Origin: Novakomyces olei
Lineage: Eukaryota; Ascomycota; Novakomycetes; Novakomycetales; Novakomycetaceae
Direction of reading: 5' to 3'
Assembly (NCBI GenBank): GCA_016906335.1
Contig: JADEYG010000007.1
Location: 744,001 to 808,000, forward strand
Length of the DNA: 64,000 nt
Part shown: piece after piece, positions 24,608 through 34,926 of the stretch
How the letters are laid out: every line of letters starts with the position of its first letter
Numbering within the stretch: the stretch's first letter is position 1
Made by a program: the position numbers and the translations under genes
Notes under the pieces: generated by a model
Told to the model about the DNA's origin: nothing
What the model saw: only the letters and a program-made list of their open reading frames with translations
The model's database searches: none

Positions 24608-27006
24608 ATGCATTTTGGAGCAAAGCTTGAAGAGTCTATTTATCCACCGTGGAAGGATAAATATTTACGGTACAATGAGCTAAAAGATCTACTTCACGCG
24701 GATCAGCCCGCAGAGAAATGGACAGAGGCGGACGAGGAAAAATTTGTCAATAATATGGACGCACAACTTGAGGAAATTTATGGCTTTCAAACAAAAATGT
24801 CCCATGAACTGGACTCGCGAGTGGAGGACGCGGATCGTCGGGTAAGGCAGTATATTAGGTCCAAAGGCACCGTGGACGGCTCAGGAAACAAGTCAGATGA
24901 AAATAACAAAAAATCAGGATTAGGAAGCTCTACGGATGAGAAGGGTATAATTTTCCTGCTTGATTCTATCATGGAAGATATTAAACACCTTGAGCGGTAT
25001 AGCCAGATAAACTTTACCGGTTTTTTCAAGCTAGCAAAGCGCCATGACAAGTTGCACCCTAAATACTCGGTTAAACCACTGCTTAAAGTACGTCTGTCGG
25101 CCTGCCCATTTAACTCTGATGATTATTCTCCACAGCTTTACCGGCTATCAGAACTATATGCGGCCATATCCGACAAGATCAGTGTGCCCCTGAGCGATGC
25201 AGCAAGAGCACCCCGGGGTTCAGAGGCCAGTGCCGATGGTGAGACTAAACATACCCGTAAATTTTGGATTCACCCTGAAGACGTGATGGAGGTGAAAACG
25301 TTCATTCTCCGGCGACTCCCCGTACTCGTTTTCTCTGGAACTGCCTCTGAATCTGGAGACGCTAGAGGCTACGTCCCGGATCCACTAATCTCTTCACTGT
25401 ACTTGGACAATAAAGACTTTGGATTGTACAATGACAAGCTGAGCAAGGCCCCTAATGCCCTTTCTCTAAGGTTACGCTGGTACGGAAAAATTGAGGATGG
25501 CAAGTCTGATATCTTTTTGGAACTTAAACGCGCCGAGGCCAGTGGGGACGCGGATATCTTTTACACCGAGCACCATATTCCGCTCCGAGAGAAATCAGTA
25601 CAGGGTTTTCTGACCGGTGACAAGGCAGCGGCAGACGCTGTTGTAAAGAGATTGGCAGAGGGACGACCAAACGAAGTGGAGTCTCTCACACAACTGGTCA
25701 ATAATGTACAGAACATGATTGTGGACTGGCGATTGCAGCCAGTCTTACGTGCAGTTTACCAGCGGACAGCCTTCCAGATCCCTGGCGACGATAGTGTTCG
25801 GCTTTCGATTGATACAAACCTGTGTTTTATTAGAGAAGACTCCTTTGACACCGATTTGCCCATTCGTCGGCCCGACGAATGGCACAGGGCCGACTTGGAC
25901 GGAATGGAGTACCCCTTTGATCGGCTGAGACGTGGAGAAATTTCGAGGTTCCCCTTTGCCGTGCTGGAAATCAAAACTAAAACTGCCGCTGGCAAAGGTG
26001 TCCCCCGCTGGATTAAAGAACTCGACTCTAGTAAGCTTGTTAGGGATGCTACCGGGTTCAGCAAGTACGCTCACGGTGTTGCTACATTGTATGATCGTTA
26101 TGTAAACTTGCTGCCCTTCTGGATCAACGATATGGAGACGCACGACTCTGCTAGCGATCAAGCCAGGCGTGGTGGCAAACAGCAGGAGACTCCTAATTTA
26201 CCCCCTAAGCTGCTGATCCAGTCTCCAAGCAGTGAAGCTTTAAGAAACGAGCGGAATTCATCTACTAGCCTTGCTAGCCGACATGGGTCTGGTGCAAATG
26301 ACTCTCAATCAAAAGGCAAAGGGAAACCCGGAAAAAGCGTTGCTCCGGTTACAGTAGATGACGAGGATTCGGATACGGATTCTGCAGTTGAGGATGAGGC
26401 TCACGATGGCCGCGAAGATGATGGAATCGGCAGGGCAATGAGGATGGATACTAGCATGAAGTTTGGACTGTCCACTATTCCCAAGATTTTTAATAGGAGA
26501 GCGATGAACGTTGCAATGTACGGAGCTCTACCTCGAGCGAAACATGTAGAAAATGCAGCAGCTCCAAGGGTCGAGTCTAAAGTCTGGCTGGCTAATGAAC
26601 GTACGCTTGCAAAATGGCTTAATACTACGGCCTTACTGTCCACGCTTTCTCTTGGGTTCCTTAATACTGCTAGAGATGGGGCGACTATTAGTATTGCCTC
26701 CGCCTACCTCCTTTGCAGTCTGGCCCTGGGTGTTTGGTCAATGTACATGTTTCACCGGCGTGTTCGCTGGATCCGGGAGAGCAGTTCCCGGCCAATGTGC
26801 GATATTGTGGGCCCGATAGTACTGACGTTTACGCTACTTTTGTTTTTGGCGATTAATTTTGTTTACAAGGTATGTGCAATAAATGGGCGAATGGCCAATG
26901 CCTGTTTTACTCTATTCATTCTCTGTACTTCTTTTTATGGCGGTGATGAGCTAATCTTTAGTATCGGCAGCACAGACAGCCCGGCGGTATCCTGTACCAG
27001 GTCTAG
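24608..27006 (+). CDS. VTC3: Vacuolar transporter chaperone subunit (SPX-TTM-VTC; VTC2/VTC3-like)
   Basis: Part of the vacuolar membrane complex that makes polyphosphate from ATP and senses inositol pyrophosphate. Exons 24608-26869 and 26962-27006 give 768 aa. The N-terminal SPX domain begins MHFGAKLEESIYPPWKDKYLRYNELKDLL. The central triphosphate-tunnel domain includes LRLRWYGK, DIFLELKR, RTAFQIPGDDSVRLSIDTNL and RFPFAVLEIKTK. An acidic linker follows, then three membrane helices (ALLSTLSLGFLN, AYLLCSLALGVW, VGPIVLTFTLLLFLAINFVYK). The short second exon (YRQHRQPGGILYQV) completes the end after NFVYK. The VWLANERTLAKWLN block and the YR end favour VTC2/VTC3 over the catalytic VTC4, but this is not certain. 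Confidence 0.88.
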
Positions 27007-27022
27007 CTGTACCAGGTCTAGT
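26990..27022. repeat. Tandem 15-bp duplication across the VTC stop codon
   Basis: CTGTACCAGGTCTAG occurs twice back to back (about 26991-27020), so the stop codon context is duplicated. The first TAG (27004-27006) ends the protein. Confidence 0.8.
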
Positions 27023-27828
27023 TGCTTTGCTGGACAGCAGGGCTGTATCATATTAAACCCTAAGATCAACATAAAACCCTAATCATAACCCTAACCATAA
27101 AATCTGCCATCTATAATACTATTTTCACGATCTTATTTCGAGCAACTTGGATATATACGAGTATTGATAGACTATGACTGATAAATTAATGTGCTGATAA
27201 TCTTCATAGTTACTTTACCGTTGTGCTACCAAGTTAAGTGGTACCTTGTCTCACTGTAATAAGGACAAAAGTTCCAAGTAAAAGCAACATTGCACATGTG
27301 GTTCTTGCTTATTGCAGGTTAGGCGGTTCACCTCCCCCTTCGCTGCAGTCTGCGTCTAGTACTTTTCAAAGACTGATGAAGGCCAATTGCAGTAGATGGA
27401 GACGAGGTGAATCTGCAGCTATCGAGTATATCTATGCTGAACGGTCAGTGCTTTTATTGGCCCCTGGATTGTTACAAAGTTGCCGCCGTACTTGACCAAT
27501 TAAGACTGGAAGGTTTGGCACTTTGCACCTGTGCAATTACAGTCGTGCTTGATAAGGCCTCAGACTCTTTTGTGTCTGCTTGCTTGATTATTCAATCACG
27601 CCTCCGTCTCTTTTTGGCCGAGTTGACAACGGTACATAGCTGCCGACCTTGTTCCTGCCTTTGCATTCTAACTCTTTGCATTTAACTCTTTGCATAAACT
27701 CTTTTCATCAGCTCTTTTCATCATCTCTTTTCATCAGCTTTTTTCATCAGCTCTTTTCATCAGCTCTTTCCATTTGTCACTTGGCCTTTTTCTTCCGATA
27801 ATCGTGCTCCGAGTCTGTTTCAGCGACA
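27007..27828. promoter_or_regulatory. VTC 3' flank / ELL-like promoter with three CCCTAA motifs and a CTTTTCATC repeat
   Basis: AAACCCTAAG (27055), AAAACCCTAATC (27073) and ATAACCCTAACC (27086) cluster within 45 bp. Closer to the ELL-like gene, from about 27668 to 27772, a pyrimidine-rich unit (AGCTCTTTTCATC, 13 bp) repeats five to six times in the presumed 5' leader. No protein was supported. Confidence 0.6.
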
Positions 27829-29940
27829 ATGGATGTCAAGGACGGGGCCAAAGTCGTAAACGAGGAAGAAAGTGCCATCCCCTTTGCACATATAATCAAG
27901 CTGGGTCCAGAGCACATTGATCAAATCGTGGCAAATTCTGGAAATCTTTTTATTGAATTTCCTTCCTTGCCCTCGCAGGGTACATCAAACGCGTCTGCAA
28001 GTGCCCAGCAACGTGACCTGAACGGCTCTGTACATTTTGGATCACATTCGTACTCGTTCAATGCAACAGACATTTCTGGCAAAGGGCAGGGCAGCAATAG
28101 TCAGCAGGGCACAGAGTACCTGTACCGCCTAAACGCTCGAGGAAACCAGTTGAGGCACGTTTACTCTGCCAAACGCAGGATCAACGTTGACCGGAAACTG
28201 AGTGAGGTAAAGTCGCTAAGGGCAAGAGCGAGTACGGGCGCGTCCAATGTGAGTGCCGGTGGGGAAAGAAAAGTACAGGAAGTTGAGCACGCAAGGCGAC
28301 GGGATGGTAGTTTAGTGGCCCATAAGCTGCAGAGTGCCAGTAGTGCAGGTGCAGTGTCGAGCAGTACTGGTAATAATGGCACGGGGCCCGTGGCAAGTCC
28401 AGTTGCCTCGCCCAACCCGCACAGTATTGGTGGCATTTCGCGTGCAAATTTGCCCAGGTCACCTGCGAATGCAGTCACGCCAGGTTCCACAAGCTCTCCA
28501 ATGAGGAATACTGGCAAAAAGCCCACGGGCAGGCAGCCCAAGGGGATGCTGGACGCCGGCCTTGTCCCGCGGATTACACAGATCCTGGCTGGAGGCAAAA
28601 TGAAAGAGTCACAGATCTTTGAAAGGGCAAAAGCGTCTGCGTCGGCGATTATAAAGATTCTCGAGTCAATCGCGGTCAGACAGGGAACTGATCCGGAAGA
28701 GTGGTGCTTGAAGAGTACGGCTACACTTAAACGCGGGGACAATGGCCAGTCTACACCGAGAAATAATAAAATCAAAGAAAGTGGAGGCAACAATACTAAT
28801 ACCAATAACCCTTCCAAAACCAATGCCACAGAGAACGATGCCGGTAATAACGTATCCGGCAAAGATGAATTAGCGACGTGTGCAGCGGTCGCACCGGCTC
28901 AGTCTTGTCCGCCTGTGGTATCTGCAAAAGTCTCACCGGAAGACGATCCGCCTCAGTTGGAAAAGGCGGCTGTTTCGCCAAAAGAAGCTAAGCCTACTGC
29001 GCCTTCCAAATCAAAGGCTGATGGCGGTGGCGGTGATGTAAAGGATGATGGAAGCAGTGCTCTGGCATCTAAATCCCCACAAAAAACAGGTCAAGTGCAG
29101 AGCAAGTCGGGACAAAGTTCGGGAACGAAAACTATAACTGATGTTAAAGACCATGACCATCTCGCACAGGAAACCAAAAGGCCAATCAAGCCTTTGGCAG
29201 CAGAACAGCCTACAAAACTTGGTGCAAAGCAGGAAGAAATCTTGGCCAAAAATCCTAACCACGAAACAAGTCCAGCAGGCTTGCAGGATAAGCAAATTGA
29301 AGGGCTACAAGTTGCGAATGGGCACAGAGTTAGCCGTCATGAGAACACCCAAAGAAAGGAATCCGATGCAAAGACAAACGGGCTCGAAACTGTCCAGGAA
29401 GCTGAGAAAGCTTCTGCCAGTGACAATAAAAGTATAAAGGAGAGCGAATCATTAAAGAAAGGAGCTTCAAAGAACGAATCCACGAATAGTTCGAGAACAA
29501 AAACTAGTTTGTCACCGGCAGTATTGGATCCACAAAACATGGAAAATAGTAAGGAAGATGGAGGCTCAAACGGAGCCGTGTACAAGAATAAAAGCTCTGA
29601 ATTATCGCCTTCAATACGGACGAAAAAAGGCGGCGATGAGCTTCCTTTACCTGAAGCCAAAAGAATAAAACGTAGTGTCTCGTCAGGCACTAGTAATACT
29701 TCAACTGCCCAAAATCACGCTGAAAATCTGGATGCCAGCATTACTGAAACAATAACAAAGTTCAAGTCTTCGTATTCAAAGTACGTTAAATTATACGAAA
29801 AACTAAAACAGTTCAAGGGGGACGAACAGGAACGGAATAAGCTGCGTAGCTCCTACTTACAGTTGCACAGAGATATGGAAAGATGGAAGCGGAGCATTTG
29901 GGAAGCAGACAACCCTTTAGCGACTACAGCTCAGCAATAG
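27829..29940 (+). CDS. ell1: ELL-like RNA polymerase II elongation factor
   Basis: ELL suppresses Pol II pausing and works in super-elongation-type complexes with AFF and EAF proteins. Intronless, 703 aa from the ATG at 27829. The N-terminal domain (about 15-140) includes VHFGSHSYSF and EYLYRLNARGNQLRHVYSAK. A winged-helix-like block (about 240-300) reads GLVPRITQILAGGKMKESQIFERAKA, split by short linkers, ending near EEWCLKSTATLKRGD. A long Ser/Lys/Gln-rich disordered linker follows. The C-terminal 60 residues (ITKFKSSYSKYVKLYEKL...YLQLHRDMERWKRSIWEAD) match the occludin/ELL coiled-coil pattern. Neighbour of VTC on the same strand; convergent with GCN5. Confidence 0.72.
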   Translation: MDVKDGAKVVNEEESAIPFAHIIKLGPEHIDQIVANSGNLFIEFPSLPSQGTSNASASAQQRDLNGSVHFGSHSYSFNATDISGKGQGSNSQQGTEYLYRLNARGNQLRHVYSAKRRINVDRKLSEVKSLRARASTGASNVSAGGERKVQEVEHARRRDGSLVAHKLQSASSAGAVSSSTGNNGTGPVASPVASPNPHSIGGISRANLPRSPANAVTPGSTSSPMRNTGKKPTGRQPKGMLDAGLVPRITQILAGGKMKESQIFERAKASASAIIKILESIAVRQGTDPEEWCLKSTATLKRGDNGQSTPRNNKIKESGGNNTNTNNPSKTNATENDAGNNVSGKDELATCAAVAPAQSCPPVVSAKVSPEDDPPQLEKAAVSPKEAKPTAPSKSKADGGGGDVKDDGSSALASKSPQKTGQVQSKSGQSSGTKTITDVKDHDHLAQETKRPIKPLAAEQPTKLGAKQEEILAKNPNHETSPAGLQDKQIEGLQVANGHRVSRHENTQRKESDAKTNGLETVQEAEKASASDNKSIKESESLKKGASKNESTNSSRTKTSLSPAVLDPQNMENSKEDGGSNGAVYKNKSSELSPSIRTKKGGDELPLPEAKRIKRSVSSGTSNTSTAQNHAENLDASITETITKFKSSYSKYVKLYEKLKQFKGDEQERNKLRSSYLQLHRDMERWKRSIWEADNPLATTAQQ

Positions 29941-30288
29941 GGTTTGGCATATCTAGACAGGTAATGATGAGTGTTTGGAATATGCGGATCATGAATAGGC
30001 TGTTGCTCCTGCTTAATTATTTATTGATTTAAATTCAACTTTGTTTGACTATAAATAATTTGAATTTATGGCATGATATTTCTATTTGTGAAAGTACAGA
30101 AAAAGGAATGAAATAAATTTGGGCATACTGAATGTATTACTAAAAGACTTATTAAATAATACGAGGGAAATGCTGGGCACACAAATTGTTGTGTATATTT
30201 TTCTTTAATAGAAGACAAGATCTATACTAAGAGCCGACGTCGATTAGCTCAAATGATATATTTACATTACTAGACTAGTCACGGACGT
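29941..30288. other. Convergent 3' flanks of ELL-like and GCN5 genes
   Basis: A/T-rich, with polyadenylation-type AATAAA/TTTATT motifs on both strands. Nothing coding was seen. Confidence 0.5.
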
Positions 30289-31725
30289 TTATTCCGCCAA
30301 ATGTGCATAATCTGTCTCCTGTAATTTTTGGTTGAAAAACTTTTCGAGTTTTGTTGCGTTCTTAAAGTAAGCAAGATTGGACAAATATTGTTATCGCGCC
30401 TACCTTATAATACGGAGTGCTTTCGTCATTATACGTCCTGCAGTTGTTGAATACAAGCCGGCAATCATAACAAAAGGACTCTACGGAATCGTAAGCATCG
30501 TTTTCCAGCTTATGTTCTATAGTCGAGAGATCTGCCGAGTTAACAAAGGAGCAAATATTGCCTGCTTACCCATAGGCTCCTTGATAACATCATAATAATC
30601 TTGAACAATAGACTTATCCACCGGTGCTAAAAACGCCCAGGCGGATGGATGATTTTGCAATTCCAAAAGGATCATTTGCAAGACACCATAAAAGGGTTTC
30701 CGTTTGGGCCTGCGGGCACTTTTACTACATTAGCCAAGACCAACCAAAAAAAAAAAGATAGAATAGAATGAATAAATAAATAAAAATTAAATCGAACACT
30801 GAAACACAACGAGGCACTTACAGTTTATCCATTTCCTCTGACCACCCTGCTTCCACTGTATATGGTTAGCATTATTCAAAATTCTTATTCAAAATGCGAT
30901 TGAAGAAAGAAACCTTACATATTCCAGGTACGTCTGCCGGTTTAAAACGGGTCCCTTCCCGCTTGAAAGCCTTCAATCCGGGATATACAATATTCGAGCG
31001 GGTATATTTGTTTATTTGCTCTTGAATAGCAGCCTTTTGCCGCGCCAGTATGACGTTAGCAGACAAGTAGCGAATACGCGGCAGCATTGTACACTGCATT
31101 AAAGTCCCCCCCTCATAATCCTTGATATAGCCCATCCAGATAGATCTATCGAGGCTAATCTCCTTTGTAAAGCCCTGTTTGCGAAAGTACCCAATTGCGT
31201 AATTATCAGCGTATGTTAAAAAGTGCATTATTGGCGAAGTGCCTTTAACATAATCCTTTAGATGATTCATAAGGTGCGCGCCATAGCCGCGCACTTGCTC
31301 TGTAGACGAAATTGCACAAAACACAATCTCTGCAAATCGCCTATGGTTAAACGGACGGTAAGTTATCCCACCAACCACGGTCATTGGCTTCTTCACGATC
31401 GCCATAGACAAGTGATTTCGATCGTATATTAGACGTGCAATATACTCGCGAGGCATCTTTGGCAATTGCTTCATAAATATGTTTTTTAAGCCCGTGAGAA
31501 TTATCAAATTGTCTCTTGAATTGTCGTTATTAACCACCCAAAATTCTATATCGCCCTTGCGCTCTTCTGTAGCCGCGGGCTTTTCGCGCACTGAAACCCC
31601 ATCTTGTGTAACGTACGTGGCTCTTGACTCGTCATCGCCAGTTTTTTGCCGCTTTGCACTGGGCTCTTGGAGATGTTAATTGCGAACCAATTTATAGTAG
31701 CTTTACCTGCTTCTTCTTGGCTCAT
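30289..31725 (-). CDS. GCN5: GCN5 histone acetyltransferase (SAGA/ADA catalytic subunit)
   Basis: Acetylates histone H3 as the catalytic subunit of SAGA/ADA. Six exons: 31707-31725 (19 nt, MSQEEA), 30919-31665, 30822-30855 (34 nt), 30570-30724, 30404-30531 and 30289-30360; 384 aa. The GNAT domain is textbook: [50 protein letters not shown] (motif A, Q/RxxGxG/A), [12 protein letters not shown] and [12 protein letters not shown]. The bromodomain follows ([48 protein letters not shown]). Using the acceptor CGGCAG at 30532-30537 restores the bromodomain DLST motif; a later AG would delete five residues. Length is shorter than yeast Gcn5 (439 aa) because the N-terminus is short. Confidence 0.96.
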
Positions 31726-32544
31726 GCCGCCGAGTGCCTATTAGCACATTACCACAGAAATTGCTTCAAAGTATCAGCAATTGTTTGGATAAGTGTGCCA
31801 CCTGTGGGCGAGATCAGCGTGTGGAAGAATTACACTATAATTATCGAAGGATTACTCAATATTGAACCCATATTTTAAGCAGCAGTACCGTGAATAATTG
31901 TAGGACAGAATATAACGGCAGTGCGGAGCTAATTATGGAGTAGAATAGATCAAACGCAGACGGGGCCCGTCTGTTTATTGTATACGATAATAATACCGTT
32001 GAATGACGTATATAAAACAGGGCAAAACCCGTCAAGATGGTTATGTCAGGCTAAAGGAAACCTCTGATAAAGCTGGCAAATTGAATTACAGACTAATTGA
32101 TAGTACTCGGCTCTTGATGCCGAAAGGTCCAGTAGAATATTGTGATTGCTGGGATTCGCTCGTTTGTGTCGTAGATTCTGGTTGGCAATGCTTCTTGCTA
32201 CCACGATCATAATGATAATTTTTATGGCAAAATTAATCTATTTATTTATTCTATGAACATTACGGAGATTTTTGAATATTTTATATTTTATATTTTATAT
32301 TTTATATTTTATATTTTATATTTTATATTTTATATTTTATATTTTATATTTTATATTTTATATTTTATATTTTATATTTTATATTTTATATTTTATATTT
32401 TATATTTTATATTTTATATTTTATATTTTATATTTTATATTTTATATTTTATATTTTATATTTTATATTCTATATTTTATGTTTTATATTTTATGTTTTT
32501 ATTTATTATTTATTATTTCGCTTTTCTATATCACTCCCAAGCTC
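31726..32544. promoter_or_regulatory. Divergent region GCN5 / OST5 with long TTTTATA repeat
   Basis: The half near GCN5 (31726-32220) has no supported gene; a TATA-like TATATAAAAC lies at about 32010. The half near OST5 is the tandem repeat listed separately, ending about 40 bp before the OST5 start. Confidence 0.5.
32275..32500. repeat. (TTTTATA)n tandem repeat, about 30 copies
   Basis: A 7-bp unit repeats with almost no errors for about 200 bp and decays at its 3' end (TATTCTATATTTTATG). Reading frames through it cycle FYILYFI and are artefacts. Confidence 0.97.
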
Positions 32545-32886
32545 ATGTCACTTCAACAAGCCTGGACTCAGGCCGGTGCTCGGCGCAATGTCGACTTACC
32601 GCCGTACGCGCTGTATGCTTTTCTTACCGTCCTTTTGGCATTTGTCTTTGGTGTTTCGTTTGTCCTGTAAGTCTTCGTACTCATTGCCTTGCGTGCTATA
32701 TTAAACATTAATGCTCTATGTACAGTTCAGTAACGAAGAAAAGTACGGGCAGCAGGGCGACTAGTTTTGCGTGTGCAGTTCTGTCCAGCATTTCAGTCGG
32801 GTATGTGCAAAAGTGCAGTGCTGTAAAATCTAACCCGCAGGTTTGGCGCTGTCTATTTTATGGGCGCTGCTGGAGTTTACGTATAG
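32545..32886 (+). CDS. OST5: OST5/TMEM258 subunit of oligosaccharyltransferase
   Basis: Small ER membrane subunit of the complex that N-glycosylates nascent proteins. Three exons: 32545-32666, 32726-32800 and 32841-32886; 80 aa. Two membrane helices are visible (ALYAFLTVLLAFVFGVSFVL and SFACAVLSSISVGFGAVYFM), with a short charged loop (SVTKKSTGSR). The C-terminus GFGAVYFMGAAGVYV matches the TMEM258/OST5 ending (GFG...GIYV). The second intron is 40 nt and ends CTAACCCGCAG. Splicing in this way is required to reach the family's conserved end, which supports the model. Confidence 0.88.
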
Positions 32887-33241
32887 CCGTTGGCGTAAGG
32901 TATAGGGCGGCTGAACGTGTTTGCAACGGGGGATATACGGCGGCACAGTCAGATTCGCGATACAAAAGACTAAATTGAGTTTATGTATGATCAAATTGCA
33001 GATTTAGTCCACAATTGGCTTTGGCAGTTTGCCACGTGTAATTGTGATTATATAGTTGTAAAGCCACAGTTTAAGACGTGTACATAGACGCGTAATAGTC
33101 TATGAAGATAGAGAACGCGAGCACATTAAAAAGACGTAACGCGGCTGATGGATTCTGTACTTTAGCATTTAACCAAAATTAAGTGTCTGCGCTTTAGGTG
33201 TCTTACAATTCGTGCTCTTCGCGTCATTTGGATACCTTTAA
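32887..33241. other. Intergenic region OST5 / rad1
   Basis: Nothing recognisable was found apart from the expected 3' flank of OST5 and promoter of the rad1 gene. No long frame, repeat or clear TATA box was seen. Confidence 0.4.
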
Positions 33242-34610
33242 ATGGCCACTGAAACTGACGCGGACAATAATGCTAGTTTTCACACTGCAAACAGACAGGG
33301 CAATGGTTCAGACGAAAAGCATGTGGTACGTTACCGCAGGTTTGATTATCTACACGATCGCAAAATCTGACTCTAGATTCTGGACGCTCTTGCTTTCTCT
33401 GTTAAACTCGTCTATGAGGCACTCCGCTGCCTGGCAATAAAGCCAACATGCCACATGCACGTGTCTGCCGCAGGTTTACGGCTTGCTGTAACTGAAGCAA
33501 ACAGTCTTGAGTGTAAGCCGCGATACATTTCCTCTATTTTCTCTATTTTGCTCATTAATGGCCCTTGATCCTAAAGGATTTGGCTTCAGCATTGGCTTTG
33601 GTCGTCAGTGTGGCTAATAAAAGGCAATGCTTTTCTCGGGCACGAGATATTTGCAAAATACCAATTTGCAAAAGACGGGCCTGTGGTGTTACAAGTCTCA
33701 CTCAAGGCTTTACTCGGCTGCTTGAGCGTATTCGGGCTCGATACGCGGGAGAAAAGCTCGCTCGTGGATTCTGCTTCGGTTTTTCGAAACTTGGCGGGGT
33801 CATGCCGGTTTTTTCTGGCAACAGACGATCAGCTAAAGATAACGTACGCTTTCCGTTTTCGTGCGTGTCCTTTTGTATTTCGTTATACCTGGAACCATTC
33901 AAACGATTCATCAATGGACATTTTATTTTTTAGGATTTCTGCTTGCCTTCTTGCTTCATCTACTCTAGTGCCTTCTTAAAGAGTACTGCTCCTTTAATGT
34001 TGTTTGTATTACAGCTCTGCCTCGTTTCAACCACAATATCTTACCTATACAGTGTGGAGGAGGCGGGCATAGTAACAGTGTGCGCACTAACGTCCTACCA
34101 GCCGGAGGCTGTAGAGGAAATCCCCTTTGACGAGGACCAATTGGCCTTTAAAATAATTTTAAAAGTAACGAATTGATTTTTTGTTCAATGGCTATTTATG
34201 TATTTATTTACCGTTTATCTAACGTCTAGAGCGACTGGTTATTGGACGCATTACAGGAAATTGAAAGTGCTGGCGGTGCAAACATTGAATTTGCAGTGAG
34301 TCCGCAAGCGCCCAACCTTGTTATTGCTACAAGCGGGTCTCTGTACAGTGTTCGGCTCGAGTACCCTGATGCGCGTTCGCGAACGGTGCTTGAAACTTTT
34401 GCTTGTGAGGGAGCGACGCGATTCCGCTACCCGTGGTCTCTTGTCCGGCATACTTTACGGGCTGTTGGTGCAAGTACAAAGGCGAGTCTTCGTGTTGATG
34501 TGAATGGCGTCATGAATTTACAGCTTATGATTGTTTCTTCGGGAAACTCGGCAGCAAAGACGTTTGTAGAGTTTCGAATACTGCCGTGCTCGGAGGAGGA
34601 AGACGGTTAG
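33242..34610 (+). CDS. rad1: Rad1-type subunit of the 9-1-1 checkpoint clamp
   Basis: PCNA-like clamp subunit (RAD17 in budding yeast, rad1 in fission yeast and man) loaded at damaged DNA to activate Mec1/ATR. Exons: 33242-33325, 33377-33512, 33624-33843, 33969-34164 and 34230-34610. Human RAD1-like blocks are co-linear: NAFLGHEIFAKYQF and VVLQVSLKALLGCLSVFG (cf. INLTVLLDCLSIFG), APLMLF, EEAGIVTVCALTSYQPE, then KIILKSDWLLDALQEIE and LQLMI...FVEFRILPCSEEE. Within exon 4 a stretch of 16 codons (about 34009-34056) separates APLMLF from EEAGIV; it keeps frame but has no family counterpart, so it is either an insertion or a small intron. Convergent with RAD50. Confidence 0.88.
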
Positions 34611-34926
34611 GGCTGACGGTTGTACGCGAGTGCCGTGTCGAGTTGGGTACTGTATACTTTGCGCAGTTGCTTACTGTTTCGATATTATATATGAGCTGTT
34701 GCAGTATCTGTGGGGCAGATACTCATGCGGGTGCTCAGTCATCAATTAAAAAGAATTGTAAAAGAGCTAATGCTCTAGCATTGCTCTCAACGTCAAATTG
34801 AACGAGACAATGGTATCTCAAAACTTTAGAGATATTTCATTTAAATAAAAAGTTAAAATGCGATTTATTGAACAAATTCTATACGATGCCGTCATCTTAC
34901 CATGGCACTGTTTGGGTATCTACTCG
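34611..34926. other. Convergent 3' flanks of rad1 and RAD50
   Basis: About 316 bp with no supported gene. The A/T-rich centre (about 34800-34870) probably carries both polyadenylation regions. Confidence 0.4.

Noticed and set aside
28161-28862. 233-aa minus-strand frame inside the ELL-like gene
   Set aside because: Antisense shadow of the low-complexity linker; hydrophobic composition mirrors Lys/Ser/Gly codons.
32253-32711. Long plus-strand frames of FYILYFI repeats
   Set aside because: Same artefact from a 7-bp repeat; the real OST5 start is at 32545.
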